Shown here in pieces: positions 26,342 through 35,151 of a DNA stretch of 64,000 nucleotides. Made by a program: the position numbers and the translations under genes. The DNA is from Rhodosalinus sp041365695. Its GTDB lineage: Bacteria > Pseudomonadota > Alphaproteobacteria > Rhodobacterales > Rhodobacteraceae. Under the pieces are notes generated by a model. It did no database searches. It worked only from the letters and a program-made list of their open reading frames with translations, and was not told the DNA's origin. Each line of letters starts with the position of its first letter. Position 1 is the stretch's first letter. The stretch is from NCBI RefSeq assembly GCF_041365695.1, contig NZ_JBGFSJ010000006.1, positions 1-64,000 on the forward strand. The letters run 5' to 3'.

Positions 26342-28384
26342 TCAGCGGCGCCCTTCGCGCAGCCACGCGCCCACGATCAGCGCCGAGGCCAGAAGCAGCA
26401 CCGCCCAGGCGGGCAGAAGCGGCATCTGGCGCACGTCGAGGGTCTGGTAGGCCTCGCGCGGGGTGATGCCCACCCAGCCGCGCCCGGCGGCGGGCCGGCC
26501 TTCGCGCACCGTGCGGATCGCGGGCATACCCTCCTCCAGCCGCAGGATGCCTCCCCGCACGGCGTCGATGGCCGGCTCCAGCGCGGCGCCGCTGGCGATG
26601 GTCTGCACGAACTCGCGCGGGGCCGCCGGGCCAAGCCCGATCACCGCCGTCTGGTCGCCCTGCTCGAGCCGGTAGAGACCGATCTCGGGGCCCTCGTAAA
26701 GCGCCTCGAAGCGGCCGGGAGACACCTTTTCCAGGTCGATCGCCTCCTCCTCGCCCGACGGCGTCGTGATCGTCACCGCGCCGACCTCGTCGCCGAGCGT
26801 GCGGCGGGCGATCCTCATGCGCTGGCCCGTCGCCTCGGCGGTCAGCGCCTCCTCCTCGAGCTCGGGTTCCTCCATCATCCAGTGCGACAGCCGGCGCAGC
26901 AGTTCCAGCTGCGGGCCCCCGCCCTCGTAGCCGCGGCTCCAGAGCCAGGCCTGATCGGAGGCGAGCAGCGCGATGCGGCCCTCGCCCACCCGGTCGAGCA
27001 CGAGAAGCGGGCGCTCCTCGGTGCCCTGCATCACGACGTCGCCCGAGGCGGGCGTGACCTCGATCTGGCGCAGCCACCGGCCCCAGCCTTCCGGCGCGGG
27101 CAGGCCCTGCGTCACGGGGTGGCGCTCTCCCAGCCCCGTCACCGCCGGGCGGAAGCCTTCTTCCACGACGCGGGCCGTTGGCGCCGCGGGGATCACCTCC
27201 GACAGCGGCGAGCGGTAGAGGCTGTCCGCGCTGGCGTAGTCGGGCCCGGCGGCCACCAGCACCGCACCGCCCTCGCGGACGTAATTGGCCACGTTGTCGA
27301 GATAGATCGAGGGCAGGATGCCCCGGCGCTTGTAGCGATCGAAGATGATCAGGTCGAAATCGTCCACCTTCTCGAGGAAAAGCTCCCGCGTCGGAAAGGC
27401 GATGAGGGAGAGTTCGGAAACCGGCACGCCGTCCTGCTTTTCGGGCGGGCGGAGAATCGTGAAATGCACCAGATCGACCGAGGAGTCCGATTTGAGCAGG
27501 TTGCGCCAGGTCCGGGTGCCCGGGTGCGGCTGGCCAGAGACGAGAAGCACCCGCAGCCTGTCGCGCACCCCGTTGATCTGCACCAGCGCCGCGTTGTTGC
27601 GGTCCGTCAGTTCGCCCTTCGCCTCGGGCACGGAGAAGCGGATCACGTTGCGCCCGGCATGGGACAGGGTGATCGGCAGTTCCACGTCGCGGCCGATCGG
27701 CACCTCGAAGCGCTGCGGCGCCTCCCCGTCCACGGAGATGTCGAGGGGCGCGGTCCGCGCGCTCTCGGGCGCGGCGCCCTCGTCCTCGATCCGGAGCGTC
27801 AGGGTGATCTCCTCGTCGAGGATCGCGAAGGCGGGCGCGTTGGTGACGACGAGGCGCCTGTCCCAGTCGCTTTCCCGGCCGGTCATCAGCAGATGCATCG
27901 GCGCGGTCAGGTCGGGCAGGCGCTCGACGTCGTGAAGCCGCCCGTCCGACAAGAGGAACACCCCGGCCACCCGGTCGCGCGGCTCCTTGGCCAGCGCCTC
28001 GGACAGGGCGGTCATGAGAAGCGTGCCCTCGTCGCCCTCCGCGTCGGGCACCGTCACGCGCCGCAGCTCCGTGTCCGGACGGCTCTCGATCTCGGCGGCG
28101 AGCTCCTCGGCCGCGGCCTCGGTCGTCGCGGCGCGTTCTGCGAGGCGCTGGCTCGCCGTCGCGTCCTCCACCATGATCACGATGTCGGAAAGCGCCGCGC
28201 GCTCCTCCTGCTGCCAGGTGGGCTGCGCGAGCGCGGCGAGCACGACGAACCCGGCAAGCCCGCGGAGCGCCCAGCCGGACAGCCCGCGCCAGAGCGCGAG
28301 CGCGGAGGCCGCCGCCACCGCCACGCCCAGCGCGCCAAGCAGCCAGAGCGGCACGAGGGGGTCGAAGAGCACCGTTCCCGTCAT
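26342..28384 (-). CDS. membrane protein with glutamine-amidotransferase-like domain, MoxR operon
   Basis: This 680-residue protein has N-terminal transmembrane segments (about 9-30 and 38-55), a large extracytoplasmic part and a final transmembrane helix (about 655-672). Its middle region reads like a von Willebrand/BatA-type and class-I glutamine-amidotransferase-like fold, with VANYVREGGAVLVAAGPDYAS near residue 365. No catalytic Cys is evident, so it is probably not an enzyme. It is the last gene of a four-gene operon. It overlaps the preceding stop by 4 bp (ATGA). The role is unknown; such operons act in envelope integrity or metalloprotein maturation. Confidence 0.7.
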   Translation of the reverse strand: MTGTVLFDPLVPLWLLGALGVAVAAASALALWRGLSGWALRGLAGFVVLAALAQPTWQQEERAALSDIVIMVEDATASQRLAERAATTEAAAEELAAEIESRPDTELRRVTVPDAEGDEGTLLMTALSEALAKEPRDRVAGVFLLSDGRLHDVERLPDLTAPMHLLMTGRESDWDRRLVVTNAPAFAILDEEITLTLRIEDEGAAPESARTAPLDISVDGEAPQRFEVPIGRDVELPITLSHAGRNVIRFSVPEAKGELTDRNNAALVQINGVRDRLRVLLVSGQPHPGTRTWRNLLKSDSSVDLVHFTILRPPEKQDGVPVSELSLIAFPTRELFLEKVDDFDLIIFDRYKRRGILPSIYLDNVANYVREGGAVLVAAGPDYASADSLYRSPLSEVIPAAPTARVVEEGFRPAVTGLGERHPVTQGLPAPEGWGRWLRQIEVTPASGDVVMQGTEERPLLVLDRVGEGRIALLASDQAWLWSRGYEGGGPQLELLRRLSHWMMEEPELEEEALTAEATGQRMRIARRTLGDEVGAVTITTPSGEEEAIDLEKVSPGRFEALYEGPEIGLYRLEQGDQTAVIGLGPAAPREFVQTIASGAALEPAIDAVRGGILRLEEGMPAIRTVREGRPAAGRGWVGITPREAYQTLDVRQMPLLPAWAVLLLASALIVGAWLREGRR

Positions 28385-31146
28385 TGACCCAACCTGTCGA
28401 GAAGCGCCGGAACATGCACCTGGTCCGACTTGTAGTTGCCCGTGAGCACATGCATCACGAGGTTCACGCCGAAGCGGAAGGCGAGTTCGCGCTGGCGCTC
28501 TCCCGTGTAGCCGCGTCCCACCGGGTAGAGAGGCTGGCCGCGCTCGTCCACGGCCCACGCTGCCGCCCAGTCATTGCCGCCGATGACCACCGGCGTCACC
28601 CCGTCGTTGAGGTTGCGGAAGGGCATCCCCTCGATCCGTTCGGCGTCGGGCGGCGCGGCCTCGACCCAGACCTCGCGGGCGGCATGGCGGCCGGGGAAAT
28701 CCTGCAGAAGATAGAAGGTCCGGGTAAGGACATGGTCGTCCGGCACCGGCTCGAGCGGCGGGATGTCGAGCGGGCGCGCCAGCTCCTGGAGTTTGCGGCC
28801 GTTCGGACTCGACGCGCCGAAGCGCGCAACGTCCGCGTCGCGGGTGTCGAAGACGATCATCCCGCCCGAGCGCAGGAACGCGTTGAGCTTGGCATAGGCC
28901 GCGTCCGACGGCGTCGGCTGCGCCGGCGTGACAGGCCAGTAAAGCAGCGGGAAGAAGGCCAGCTCGTCGGTCTCGAGGTTCACGCCGAAGGGCTCTGCGG
29001 GTTCCACCGAGGTGCGGAAGAAGAGCGTTTCCGACAGGCCGCGCAGCCCCGCCTCCGCCATCTCGTCGATCGACGCGTCGCCGGTCAGCACATGGGCGAG
29101 CACCACCTCGCGGGTCGCGCCCTGGGCAAAGGCATCCTCGGCGGATTGCTGGGCGGCCGCCGGGGGCGCGGGACCGGCGAGAGGGGCCGCGGCCAGAAGA
29201 AGCGCCGCCGCGGCACCCCGAAGCCGCCCGGAAAGGGCGAGCGAGGCAAGCACGTCGGCCACGAGCAGCAGGAGCGCGAAGGTCAGAAGCGCCCCGGTGA
29301 GCGGCGTCTCCGCCGGGCGGGACAGCCCCAGGACCGTGATCCGGTCGGGCCATGTGACGGGCGCGAGCGTCACCGCTGGCGTCACCACGTTCCGGGCGAG
29401 CGTCCGGTCCTCGCCCTGGTAGAGGCCGGGCCGGAGATCGGAGCCGAGCGGCGCCTCCGCCAGGACGGCGCCGTCCACCCCGGGCAGCGCGCCCGCGTCG
29501 CGAAGCTGGCCGAAGCCGTCGAGCAGCTTCAGCGGTTGCCAGACCGTGCCCTCGAGGTCCGACGCCTCCGGCGCCGCGACGGCAGAGGAGACGGCAAGGC
29601 GTTCCAGCATCTGAACGAAAAGCCCCGAGAGCGGCAGGGTGGACCATTCCGCGTTCGCGGTGACATGGAAGAGGACGACCTGCCCCTCGCCGAGCGGCTT
29701 GCGGGTGACGAGCGGGGTGCCGTCGGTCAGCTGCGCCACGACGCGCTCGGACAGCACCGGGTCCGGCTGGGCCATCACCTGCGCCGACACGGTCACGTCG
29801 CCGGGCACCTCGAGGCCGCGGAAGGGGCTGTCGTCGTCGAAGGGCGCGAGGCTCTTGGGCTCGCCCCAGCTCATGGCGCCGCCCACCGTGCGCCCGCCCG
29901 CGCGCAGGCGGACCGGCATCAGCCTGGCCTCTTCCGCGCGGCTCACGTCGCTCGCGGCGAGGCGGGGTCCGGCGAAGCGCAGCAACAGCCCGCCGCCTTC
30001 GACCCACTCGGCAAGACCCGCCTCCTCGGCTGGCGACAGCGTGGCGACGTCGGCGAGCACGATCACGTCGGGGTTGGCGGGCAGGATGTCGGTCAGCGCG
30101 CCATCGAGCAGGTCGGCCGTGGGTTCGAGGGCGTTTTCGAGGTAGTGCAGCGGCGACAGCAGTTCGAGCCCCTCGCGGTCGTCGCGCCCGGCGATCAGCG
30201 CGACCTCGCGGCGGCGCAGGCTGTCGTCTGGCAGGCTGACCGCCCCCGCGCTGCGCGCGCCCTCGACCTCGAACCGGGTCAGCCGCGCGCGAAGCTCCGC
30301 GGGCAGCGACAGCGCGGCCTCCGCCTCCGTCTCGCCGGCGGCGAAGCGCGCCCCCACGCGCGCCAGGATCCGCGGCGCTCCCGCCGGATCCAGCCCGTGG
30401 GTGGCGATGGTGATCTCGCGTGGCGCGCCGGGCTCGGAGCGGCGGGCGACAAGGCGGATCGCGCCGTCCTCCACGGTGGGCGGCATGAGACCCAGAACCG
30501 GCCCGGGCGATTGCAGCACGCGCACGGTCCCGCGCGCCTCGAGCGCGGAAAGCAGCTCCGCGCGGCTGTCCCGCGCAAGCCCGTCCGACACCCAGAGCGT
30601 GTCGAAGCGCGTGCCGCCCAGCCCCGCGAGGAACGTCTCGACATCGTCCGCAGAGGGCTGCCAGGGCTGCGGCTCCAGCCCGACCAGCCGGCCGCGCCAG
30701 GCATCGGCGGACTGGAAGACCGGCGCCTCGGGCGCGGTCAGGCGCACCATCGCGACGGTGCGGCCCGCGCGGCCGGCCTCTGCAAGCTCGCGCTCGAGCG
30801 CCTCGAGCTTGGCGGCCCAGTCGCCCGCCCCCGCCCAGGACCCGTCCATGAGGACCAGAAGCGGCCCGTCGCCGGACGCGCGCTCCTCCTCGGGGTTCAG
30901 CACCGGCCCGGCGAGCCCAAGGACCACCGCCGCCACGGCGAGCATCCGCAGCAGCAGAAGCCACCAGGGCGTGCGGTCGCTCACCTGTTCCTCGTCGCGC
31001 AGGCCGAGAAGCAGAACGACGCCCGGGAAATAGCGGCGCAGCGGCGCGGGCGGCACCGCGCGCAGGATCAGCCACAGCACCGGCAGCGCCGCAAGCGCCA
31101 GCAGAAGCCAGGGGTTCGCGAAGCCGATCGCGCCGAAAAGCGTCAT
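28381..31146 (-). CDS. BatA-N-terminal/DUF4159 membrane protein
   Basis: This 921-residue protein starts with a BatA-like hydrophobic N-terminus (FANPWLLLALAALPVLWLI) and a second helix near residue 62-80. A long extracytoplasmic part follows. Another transmembrane pair lies near residues 620-670, the latter followed by an AAAQQSAEDAF stretch like a signal cleavage site. The final 220 residues are the DUF4159 domain (LYWPVTPAQPTPSDAAYAKLNAFLRSGGMIVFDTRDAD). It is coupled by ATGA overlaps at both ends to the DUF58 and amidotransferase-like genes. Homologues are common beside MoxR; none has a proven biochemical function that I know of. Confidence 0.78.
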   Translation of the reverse strand: MTLFGAIGFANPWLLLALAALPVLWLILRAVPPAPLRRYFPGVVLLLGLRDEEQVSDRTPWWLLLLRMLAVAAVVLGLAGPVLNPEEERASGDGPLLVLMDGSWAGAGDWAAKLEALERELAEAGRAGRTVAMVRLTAPEAPVFQSADAWRGRLVGLEPQPWQPSADDVETFLAGLGGTRFDTLWVSDGLARDSRAELLSALEARGTVRVLQSPGPVLGLMPPTVEDGAIRLVARRSEPGAPREITIATHGLDPAGAPRILARVGARFAAGETEAEAALSLPAELRARLTRFEVEGARSAGAVSLPDDSLRRREVALIAGRDDREGLELLSPLHYLENALEPTADLLDGALTDILPANPDVIVLADVATLSPAEEAGLAEWVEGGGLLLRFAGPRLAASDVSRAEEARLMPVRLRAGGRTVGGAMSWGEPKSLAPFDDDSPFRGLEVPGDVTVSAQVMAQPDPVLSERVVAQLTDGTPLVTRKPLGEGQVVLFHVTANAEWSTLPLSGLFVQMLERLAVSSAVAAPEASDLEGTVWQPLKLLDGFGQLRDAGALPGVDGAVLAEAPLGSDLRPGLYQGEDRTLARNVVTPAVTLAPVTWPDRITVLGLSRPAETPLTGALLTFALLLLVADVLASLALSGRLRGAAAALLLAAAPLAGPAPPAAAQQSAEDAFAQGATREVVLAHVLTGDASIDEMAEAGLRGLSETLFFRTSVEPAEPFGVNLETDELAFFPLLYWPVTPAQPTPSDAAYAKLNAFLRSGGMIVFDTRDADVARFGASSPNGRKLQELARPLDIPPLEPVPDDHVLTRTFYLLQDFPGRHAAREVWVEAAPPDAERIEGMPFRNLNDGVTPVVIGGNDWAAAWAVDERGQPLYPVGRGYTGERQRELAFRFGVNLVMHVLTGNYKSDQVHVPALLDRLGQ

Positions 31147-32018
31147 GCCGTGCCCGCCTCCATCGCCTGCCAGAGCCAGAGCAACGCCGACTGCGCCGAG
31201 GCGTCGGTGTGGTGAACGTGAAAGCGCCAGCCGGTCGTGGCGCAAAGCTGGCCGAGCCGTTCCTTCCGCTCGGCCAGCCGCTCGAGATAGCGCCCGCGAA
31301 GGTCGTCGGCCTTCAGCGTCTCGTGGCGAAGCCCGCGGCCCATGCTTTCGAACACGGTGCGGCCGCGGAACGGAAACGCCTCTTCCGTGGGGTCGAGCAC
31401 CTGGATCAGCACCCCGCGCACCCCGCGATCGGCCGCTTTCGCGAGCGCCTGCTCTGCCGGCTCAGGGTCGCCGAGGAAATCCGAGATGAACAGCGCGCGC
31501 GACATCGGCAGCATCGCCCGCGCCTCCGGCGTGCCGTACTCCTCGATCCCGTCGCGCGAGAACGCCTCCGCGAGGCGCAGGATCTGCACCTCGCCCCGGC
31601 GCGGCGGCAGCGATCCGCCGGTGAGCCCCACGCGCTCTCCGCCGCGGATCAGCAGGATCGCCGCCGCCAGCGCCAGAACGCGGGCGCGCTCGCCCTTGCT
31701 GGGCAGGTCCTTCGAGGACGCGAACTGCATGGACGCGGCCTGGTCCACCCAGAGCATCACCGACTGCGCGACGGTCCACTCCCGCTCGCGGACGTAGCGG
31801 TCGTCGCCGCGCGCCGAGCGCCGCCAGTCGACCATCCGCAGCGAGTCGCCGGGCTGGACGGGCCGGTATTGCCAGAAATCGTCGCCAAGCCCGGCCCGGC
31901 GGCGCCCGTGCTCGCCCAGAAGCACGGTGCCGGCCAGGTGCTCGGCCCGTGCGAGCAGCGGCGGGAACGGGGCGGCCTCTTCCTCGGCGCGGGAACGAAG
32001 GACGAGGGGTTCCGTCAC
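31143..32018 (-). CDS. DUF58 domain protein of the MoxR operon
   Basis: This 291-residue cytoplasmic protein has the DUF58 core: WQYRPVQPGDSLRMVDWRRSAR, then a VWA-like stretch with VMLWVDQAASM. The start is a GTG at 32018 whose last bases overlap the moxR stop (GTGA at 32015-32018). DUF58 proteins accompany MoxR AAA+ ATPases almost universally and are thought to be their adaptors or clients. The stop overlaps the next ATG by 4 bp, so all four genes are translationally coupled. Confidence 0.85.
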   Translation of the reverse strand: MTEPLVLRSRAEEEAAPFPPLLARAEHLAGTVLLGEHGRRRAGLGDDFWQYRPVQPGDSLRMVDWRRSARGDDRYVREREWTVAQSVMLWVDQAASMQFASSKDLPSKGERARVLALAAAILLIRGGERVGLTGGSLPPRRGEVQILRLAEAFSRDGIEEYGTPEARAMLPMSRALFISDFLGDPEPAEQALAKAADRGVRGVLIQVLDPTEEAFPFRGRTVFESMGRGLRHETLKADDLRGRYLERLAERKERLGQLCATTGWRFHVHHTDASAQSALLWLWQAMEAGTA

Positions 32019-33022
32019 GCGGCGGCCTCGGGCCGCGCCATGGCGTCGCAGGTCTCGTCGATCAGATCGGCGAGGCTGTCGCCACGGGCGCGCGCCGAGA
32101 AGCGCAGCGCCATGCGATGGCTGAGAACCGGGCGCGCCATGTCCATCACGTCCTCGATCGAGGGCGCGAGGCGGCCCTGCAGCAGCGCCCGCGCCCGGAC
32201 GGTCAGCATCAGCGCCTGCGCGGCGCGCGGGCCCGGACCCCACGCGACGCTTTCGCGCACCCGCGCGGGGGCGCTTTCGTCATCGGGACGGAAGGCGCGC
32301 ACCAGATCCAGGATCGCCTCGACCACGCTGTCGCCCACGGGCATGCGGCGCAGAAGCGTCTGCGCCTCCATCAGCTCGGCAGCGGTGAAGACGGCGTGCG
32401 CCTCCTCCTCCTCCACGCCGGTGGTGGCGAGCAGGATGTCGCGCTCGGTCGCGCGGTCGGGATAGGCCACGTCGATCTGCACGAGGAACCGGTCAAGCTG
32501 CGCCTCGGGCAGCGGATAGGTGCCTTCCTGCTCGATCGGGTTCTGCGTGGCGAGCACGTGGAAGGGCCTGGCGAGCGGCCGGTCCTCTCCGGCGACGGTC
32601 ACGCGCTTTTCCTGCATGGCCTGCAAGAGCGCCGACTGCGTCCGCGGCGAGGCGCGGTTGATCTCGTCCGCCATCAGAAGCTGGCAGAAGATCGGTCCGG
32701 GAATGAACTTGAAGGTGCGGCTGCCGTCCTCGCCCGTCTCGAGCACCTCCGAGCCGAGAATGTCGGCGGGCATGAGGTCGGGGGTGAACTGCACGCGGTT
32801 GCCGTCGAGCCCCATCACGGTCGAAAGCGTCTCGACGAGCCGCGTCTTGCCGAGACCCGGAAGGCCGATCAGCAGAGCGTGGCCGCCGCAAAGCAGCGCC
32901 GAAAGCGTCAGGTCCACCACCCGTTCCTGCCCGATGAAGCGGCGCGTGATGGAGTCGCGGGCTTCGGCGATCCTCGATTCGAGGGACTCAATCCCGGCGA
33001 TGAGATCCGCATCCTCGGCCAT
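32015..33022 (-). CDS. moxR: MoxR-family AAA+ ATPase
   Basis: This 335-residue AAA+ chaperone-like ATPase has Walker A (GLPGLGKT, residues 53-60), Walker B (LLMADEINR), sensor 1 in LATQNP and the Arg-finger region LPEAQLDRF. MoxR proteins remodel or load cofactors into partner complexes. The start at 33022 is favoured by AAGGAG eight bases upstream; ATGs at 33040 and 33043 are less well spaced. It is the first gene of the moxR, DUF58, BatA/DUF4159, amidotransferase-like operon. It is divergent from a DUF1285 gene 69 bp away. Confidence 0.93.
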   Translation of the reverse strand: MAEDADLIAGIESLESRIAEARDSITRRFIGQERVVDLTLSALLCGGHALLIGLPGLGKTRLVETLSTVMGLDGNRVQFTPDLMPADILGSEVLETGEDGSRTFKFIPGPIFCQLLMADEINRASPRTQSALLQAMQEKRVTVAGEDRPLARPFHVLATQNPIEQEGTYPLPEAQLDRFLVQIDVAYPDRATERDILLATTGVEEEEAHAVFTAAELMEAQTLLRRMPVGDSVVEAILDLVRAFRPDDESAPARVRESVAWGPGPRAAQALMLTVRARALLQGRLAPSIEDVMDMARPVLSHRMALRFSARARGDSLADLIDETCDAMARPEAAA

Positions 33023-33091
33023 GACAGGCGCTCCTTGCATCATATATCCCTTTCACGAAGTGTATCGCGCGACAGGAGGAAGGCAAAAACT

Positions 33092-33685
33092 ATGAGCGCA
33101 CACATTCCCGTGACCCCGTCCGCCGAAAGCCTCGCCGCCTCCGCGCGCGCCGCCCGGGGCAAGGGACGCCCGCCCGTGCATGACTGGAATCCTCCCTTCT
33201 GCGGCGATCTCGACATGCGGATCGCGCGCGACGGCACCTGGTTCTATCTGGGCACGCCCATCGGCCGATTCGAGCTCGTGAAGCTCTTTTCCTCGATCCT
33301 GCGGAAGGATGGCGACAGGTATTTTCTCGTGACGCCGGTCGAGAAGGTCGGGATCACCGTGGACGACGCGCCTTTCGTCGCCGTCGATTTCGAGGCGCAA
33401 GGCAAGGGGCAGGACCAGGTGCTGACATTCCGCACCCATGTCGGCGACACCGTCGCGGCGGGCCCCGACCATCCGATCCGCGTGGAACGCGACCCCGAGA
33501 CGGGAGAGCCCGCGCCCTACGTCCTCGTGCGCGACCGGCTCGAGGCGCTCATCGACCGCAAGAGCTTCTACCGCCTCGTCGATCACGGCGCGCGCGAAGA
33601 GGTGGGCGGCGGGCGCTGGTTCGGCCTCTGGTCCGGCGGTGCCTTCTTTCCGGTGATCCCCGCGGCGGAGCTGCCGGACGGTTGA
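33092..33685 (+). CDS. DUF1285 family protein
   Basis: This 197-residue cytoplasmic protein has the DUF1285 blocks CGDLDMRIARDGTWFYLGTPIGR and KVGITVDDAPFVAVDFE. The family has a known fold but no assigned function. A strong AGGAGGA lies 12 bp before the ATG. It is divergent from moxR, so the 69-bp gap must hold promoters for both; none is convincing by eye. Confidence 0.85.
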   Translation: MSAHIPVTPSAESLAASARAARGKGRPPVHDWNPPFCGDLDMRIARDGTWFYLGTPIGRFELVKLFSSILRKDGDRYFLVTPVEKVGITVDDAPFVAVDFEAQGKGQDQVLTFRTHVGDTVAAGPDHPIRVERDPETGEPAPYVLVRDRLEALIDRKSFYRLVDHGAREEVGGGRWFGLWSGGAFFPVIPAAELPDG

Positions 33686-33724
33686 GCGCGGCGGGAGCCG
33701 TCGGGCGGCGCGCCGGGCCGCATG

Positions 33725-34639
33725 TCAGTCGGGATGGCCGAGCCGTTGCGGCGCCTCGCACGCGGTCTCTTCGGTCTCGATCTCGAGGGTCGTGTGCGCG
33801 AGGTCGAAGCGCAACTTCAGCATGTCTTTCAGGGCGAGGCGCACGGTTTGCGCGGGCATTTCTCCCGACAGCACCACATGCGCCTCCAGCGCGGCCTCAT
33901 GCTCCTGCATCCGCCAGAGGTGCAGGTGATGCACGTCGCCCACGCCCGGCGCGGCGCGCATGGCGGAAAGAACCTCGCGGGCGTCCGGGGTCTCCGGGCT
34001 TGCCAGCATCAGGATGCGCACGACGGGCCCCAGCCCCGCCGCGCTTTGCCACAGGATGTAGGCCGCGATCCCGAGCGTCACCGCCGCGTCCACCCAGGTC
34101 GCACCGTAGAGCAGGATGAGACTGCCCGCGACGATGACGCCGAGCGAGCCCAGCGCGTCCGCGAGATTGTGCAGGAAGGCCGCGCGTATGTTCACGCTGC
34201 TCTTCGCCATCGCCCAGGTGAGCGCGGCGGTCACGAGGTCCACGGCGAGGGCGACCCCCGCCACCGCCACCATGATCCAGCCCGTGACCGGCTCGGGGGT
34301 CACGAGGCGCATGACCCCCTCCGCCCCGAGCCAGACGGCGATGACGATCAGCGTCGTGTAGTTGACGAGCGCCGCGACGACCTCGGCGCGCCGGTAGCCG
34401 AAGGTCATCGCCGCGTCGGCGGGCCGCCGCCCGATGCGCCGCGCGGCGAGCGCGATCCCGAGCGAGAGCGCGTCGGACAGGTTGTGGATCGCGTCGGCGA
34501 CGAGCGCGAGGCTTCCGGATATGGCTCCGGCGACGATCTGTACCAGCGTCAGGAACAGGTTCACGCCAACGGCGAGCGCGACACGCAGGTCGCCCGCCCC
34601 GGCGTCGATCCCGTGGTGGTGGCCGTGATGGTCGCCCAT
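33725..34639 (-). CDS. cation diffusion facilitator (CzcD/ZitB-like) metal exporter
   Basis: This 304-residue CDF transporter exchanges Zn2+ or a similar divalent cation for protons across the inner membrane. It has a His-rich N-terminus (MGDHHGHHHGID) and about six membrane helices. The metal-site pairs are DAIHNLSDA in helix 2 (HxxxD) and HNLADALGS in helix 5. A cytoplasmic C-terminal domain begins near 205. Upstream on the same strand, 7 bp away, is a universal stress protein, so the two are probably co-transcribed. Confidence 0.9.
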   Translation of the reverse strand: MGDHHGHHHGIDAGAGDLRVALAVGVNLFLTLVQIVAGAISGSLALVADAIHNLSDALSLGIALAARRIGRRPADAAMTFGYRRAEVVAALVNYTTLIVIAVWLGAEGVMRLVTPEPVTGWIMVAVAGVALAVDLVTAALTWAMAKSSVNIRAAFLHNLADALGSLGVIVAGSLILLYGATWVDAAVTLGIAAYILWQSAAGLGPVVRILMLASPETPDAREVLSAMRAAPGVGDVHHLHLWRMQEHEAALEAHVVLSGEMPAQTVRLALKDMLKLRFDLAHTTLEIETEETACEAPQRLGHPD

Positions 34640-34646
34640 GGCCGCG

Positions 34647-35066
34647 TCAGTCCAGCTGGCGCACCACGTAGACGGAGCAGGGCGCATGCGCCACGACGTG
34701 GCTTGCGGTCGTTCCGAGAAGGTAGTCGCGGATGCGCGGGTTGGCCGCCTCCATCACGATGAGATCTACCGCCTCGGACATGGCGAGCTTCACGATCTGC
34801 CGGTGCACCGCGCCCTTGCGCACGATCAGGCGCGGCGTCACCCCCGGATGGCGGTTGGCGGCGACGAATTTCCGCAACTCGCCCGTCCAGTAGGTCTCCG
34901 CGTCGTAGATGTTCAGGTTGCGCTCCATCTCGGGCGCGATGGTCGCGACGATGAGCTCCGCGCCACGCCGCCCGGCCATTTCGCTGGCTTCCTCGTAGGC
35001 GCTTTGCTCGTGCTTCACATGGCGAAGATTGACGGGGCAGAGGATCTTTTGGACGGGCTTGACCAT
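34647..35066 (-). CDS. universal stress protein (UspA family)
   Basis: This 139-residue single-domain Usp has a typical N-terminal strand (KILCPVNLR) and C-terminal region (DLIVMEAANPRIRDYLLGTTASHVVAHAPCSVYVV). The G-x2-G-x9-G-S/T ATP-binding motif is only partly kept (LLGTTASHVV), so nucleotide binding is uncertain. It is just upstream of the CDF gene. Its role is a general stress function by family only. Confidence 0.88.
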   Translation of the reverse strand: MVKPVQKILCPVNLRHVKHEQSAYEEASEMAGRRGAELIVATIAPEMERNLNIYDAETYWTGELRKFVAANRHPGVTPRLIVRKGAVHRQIVKLAMSEAVDLIVMEAANPRIRDYLLGTTASHVVAHAPCSVYVVRQLD

Positions 35067-35151
35067 GGCGGGGCTCCGGGGGCTGGCGACGCTTCAAGCG
35101 TGACTGTCTCACGTCGCGCGCGGGCGGTCCACCGAGACCGGCCGCGCGCGT

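Noticed and set aside
28384..31215. 943-residue + strand frame opposite the DUF4159 gene
   Set aside because: This is the same third-position shadow effect. The minus-strand frame has clear BatA and DUF4159 motifs, and its overlaps with neighbours fix it as the real gene.
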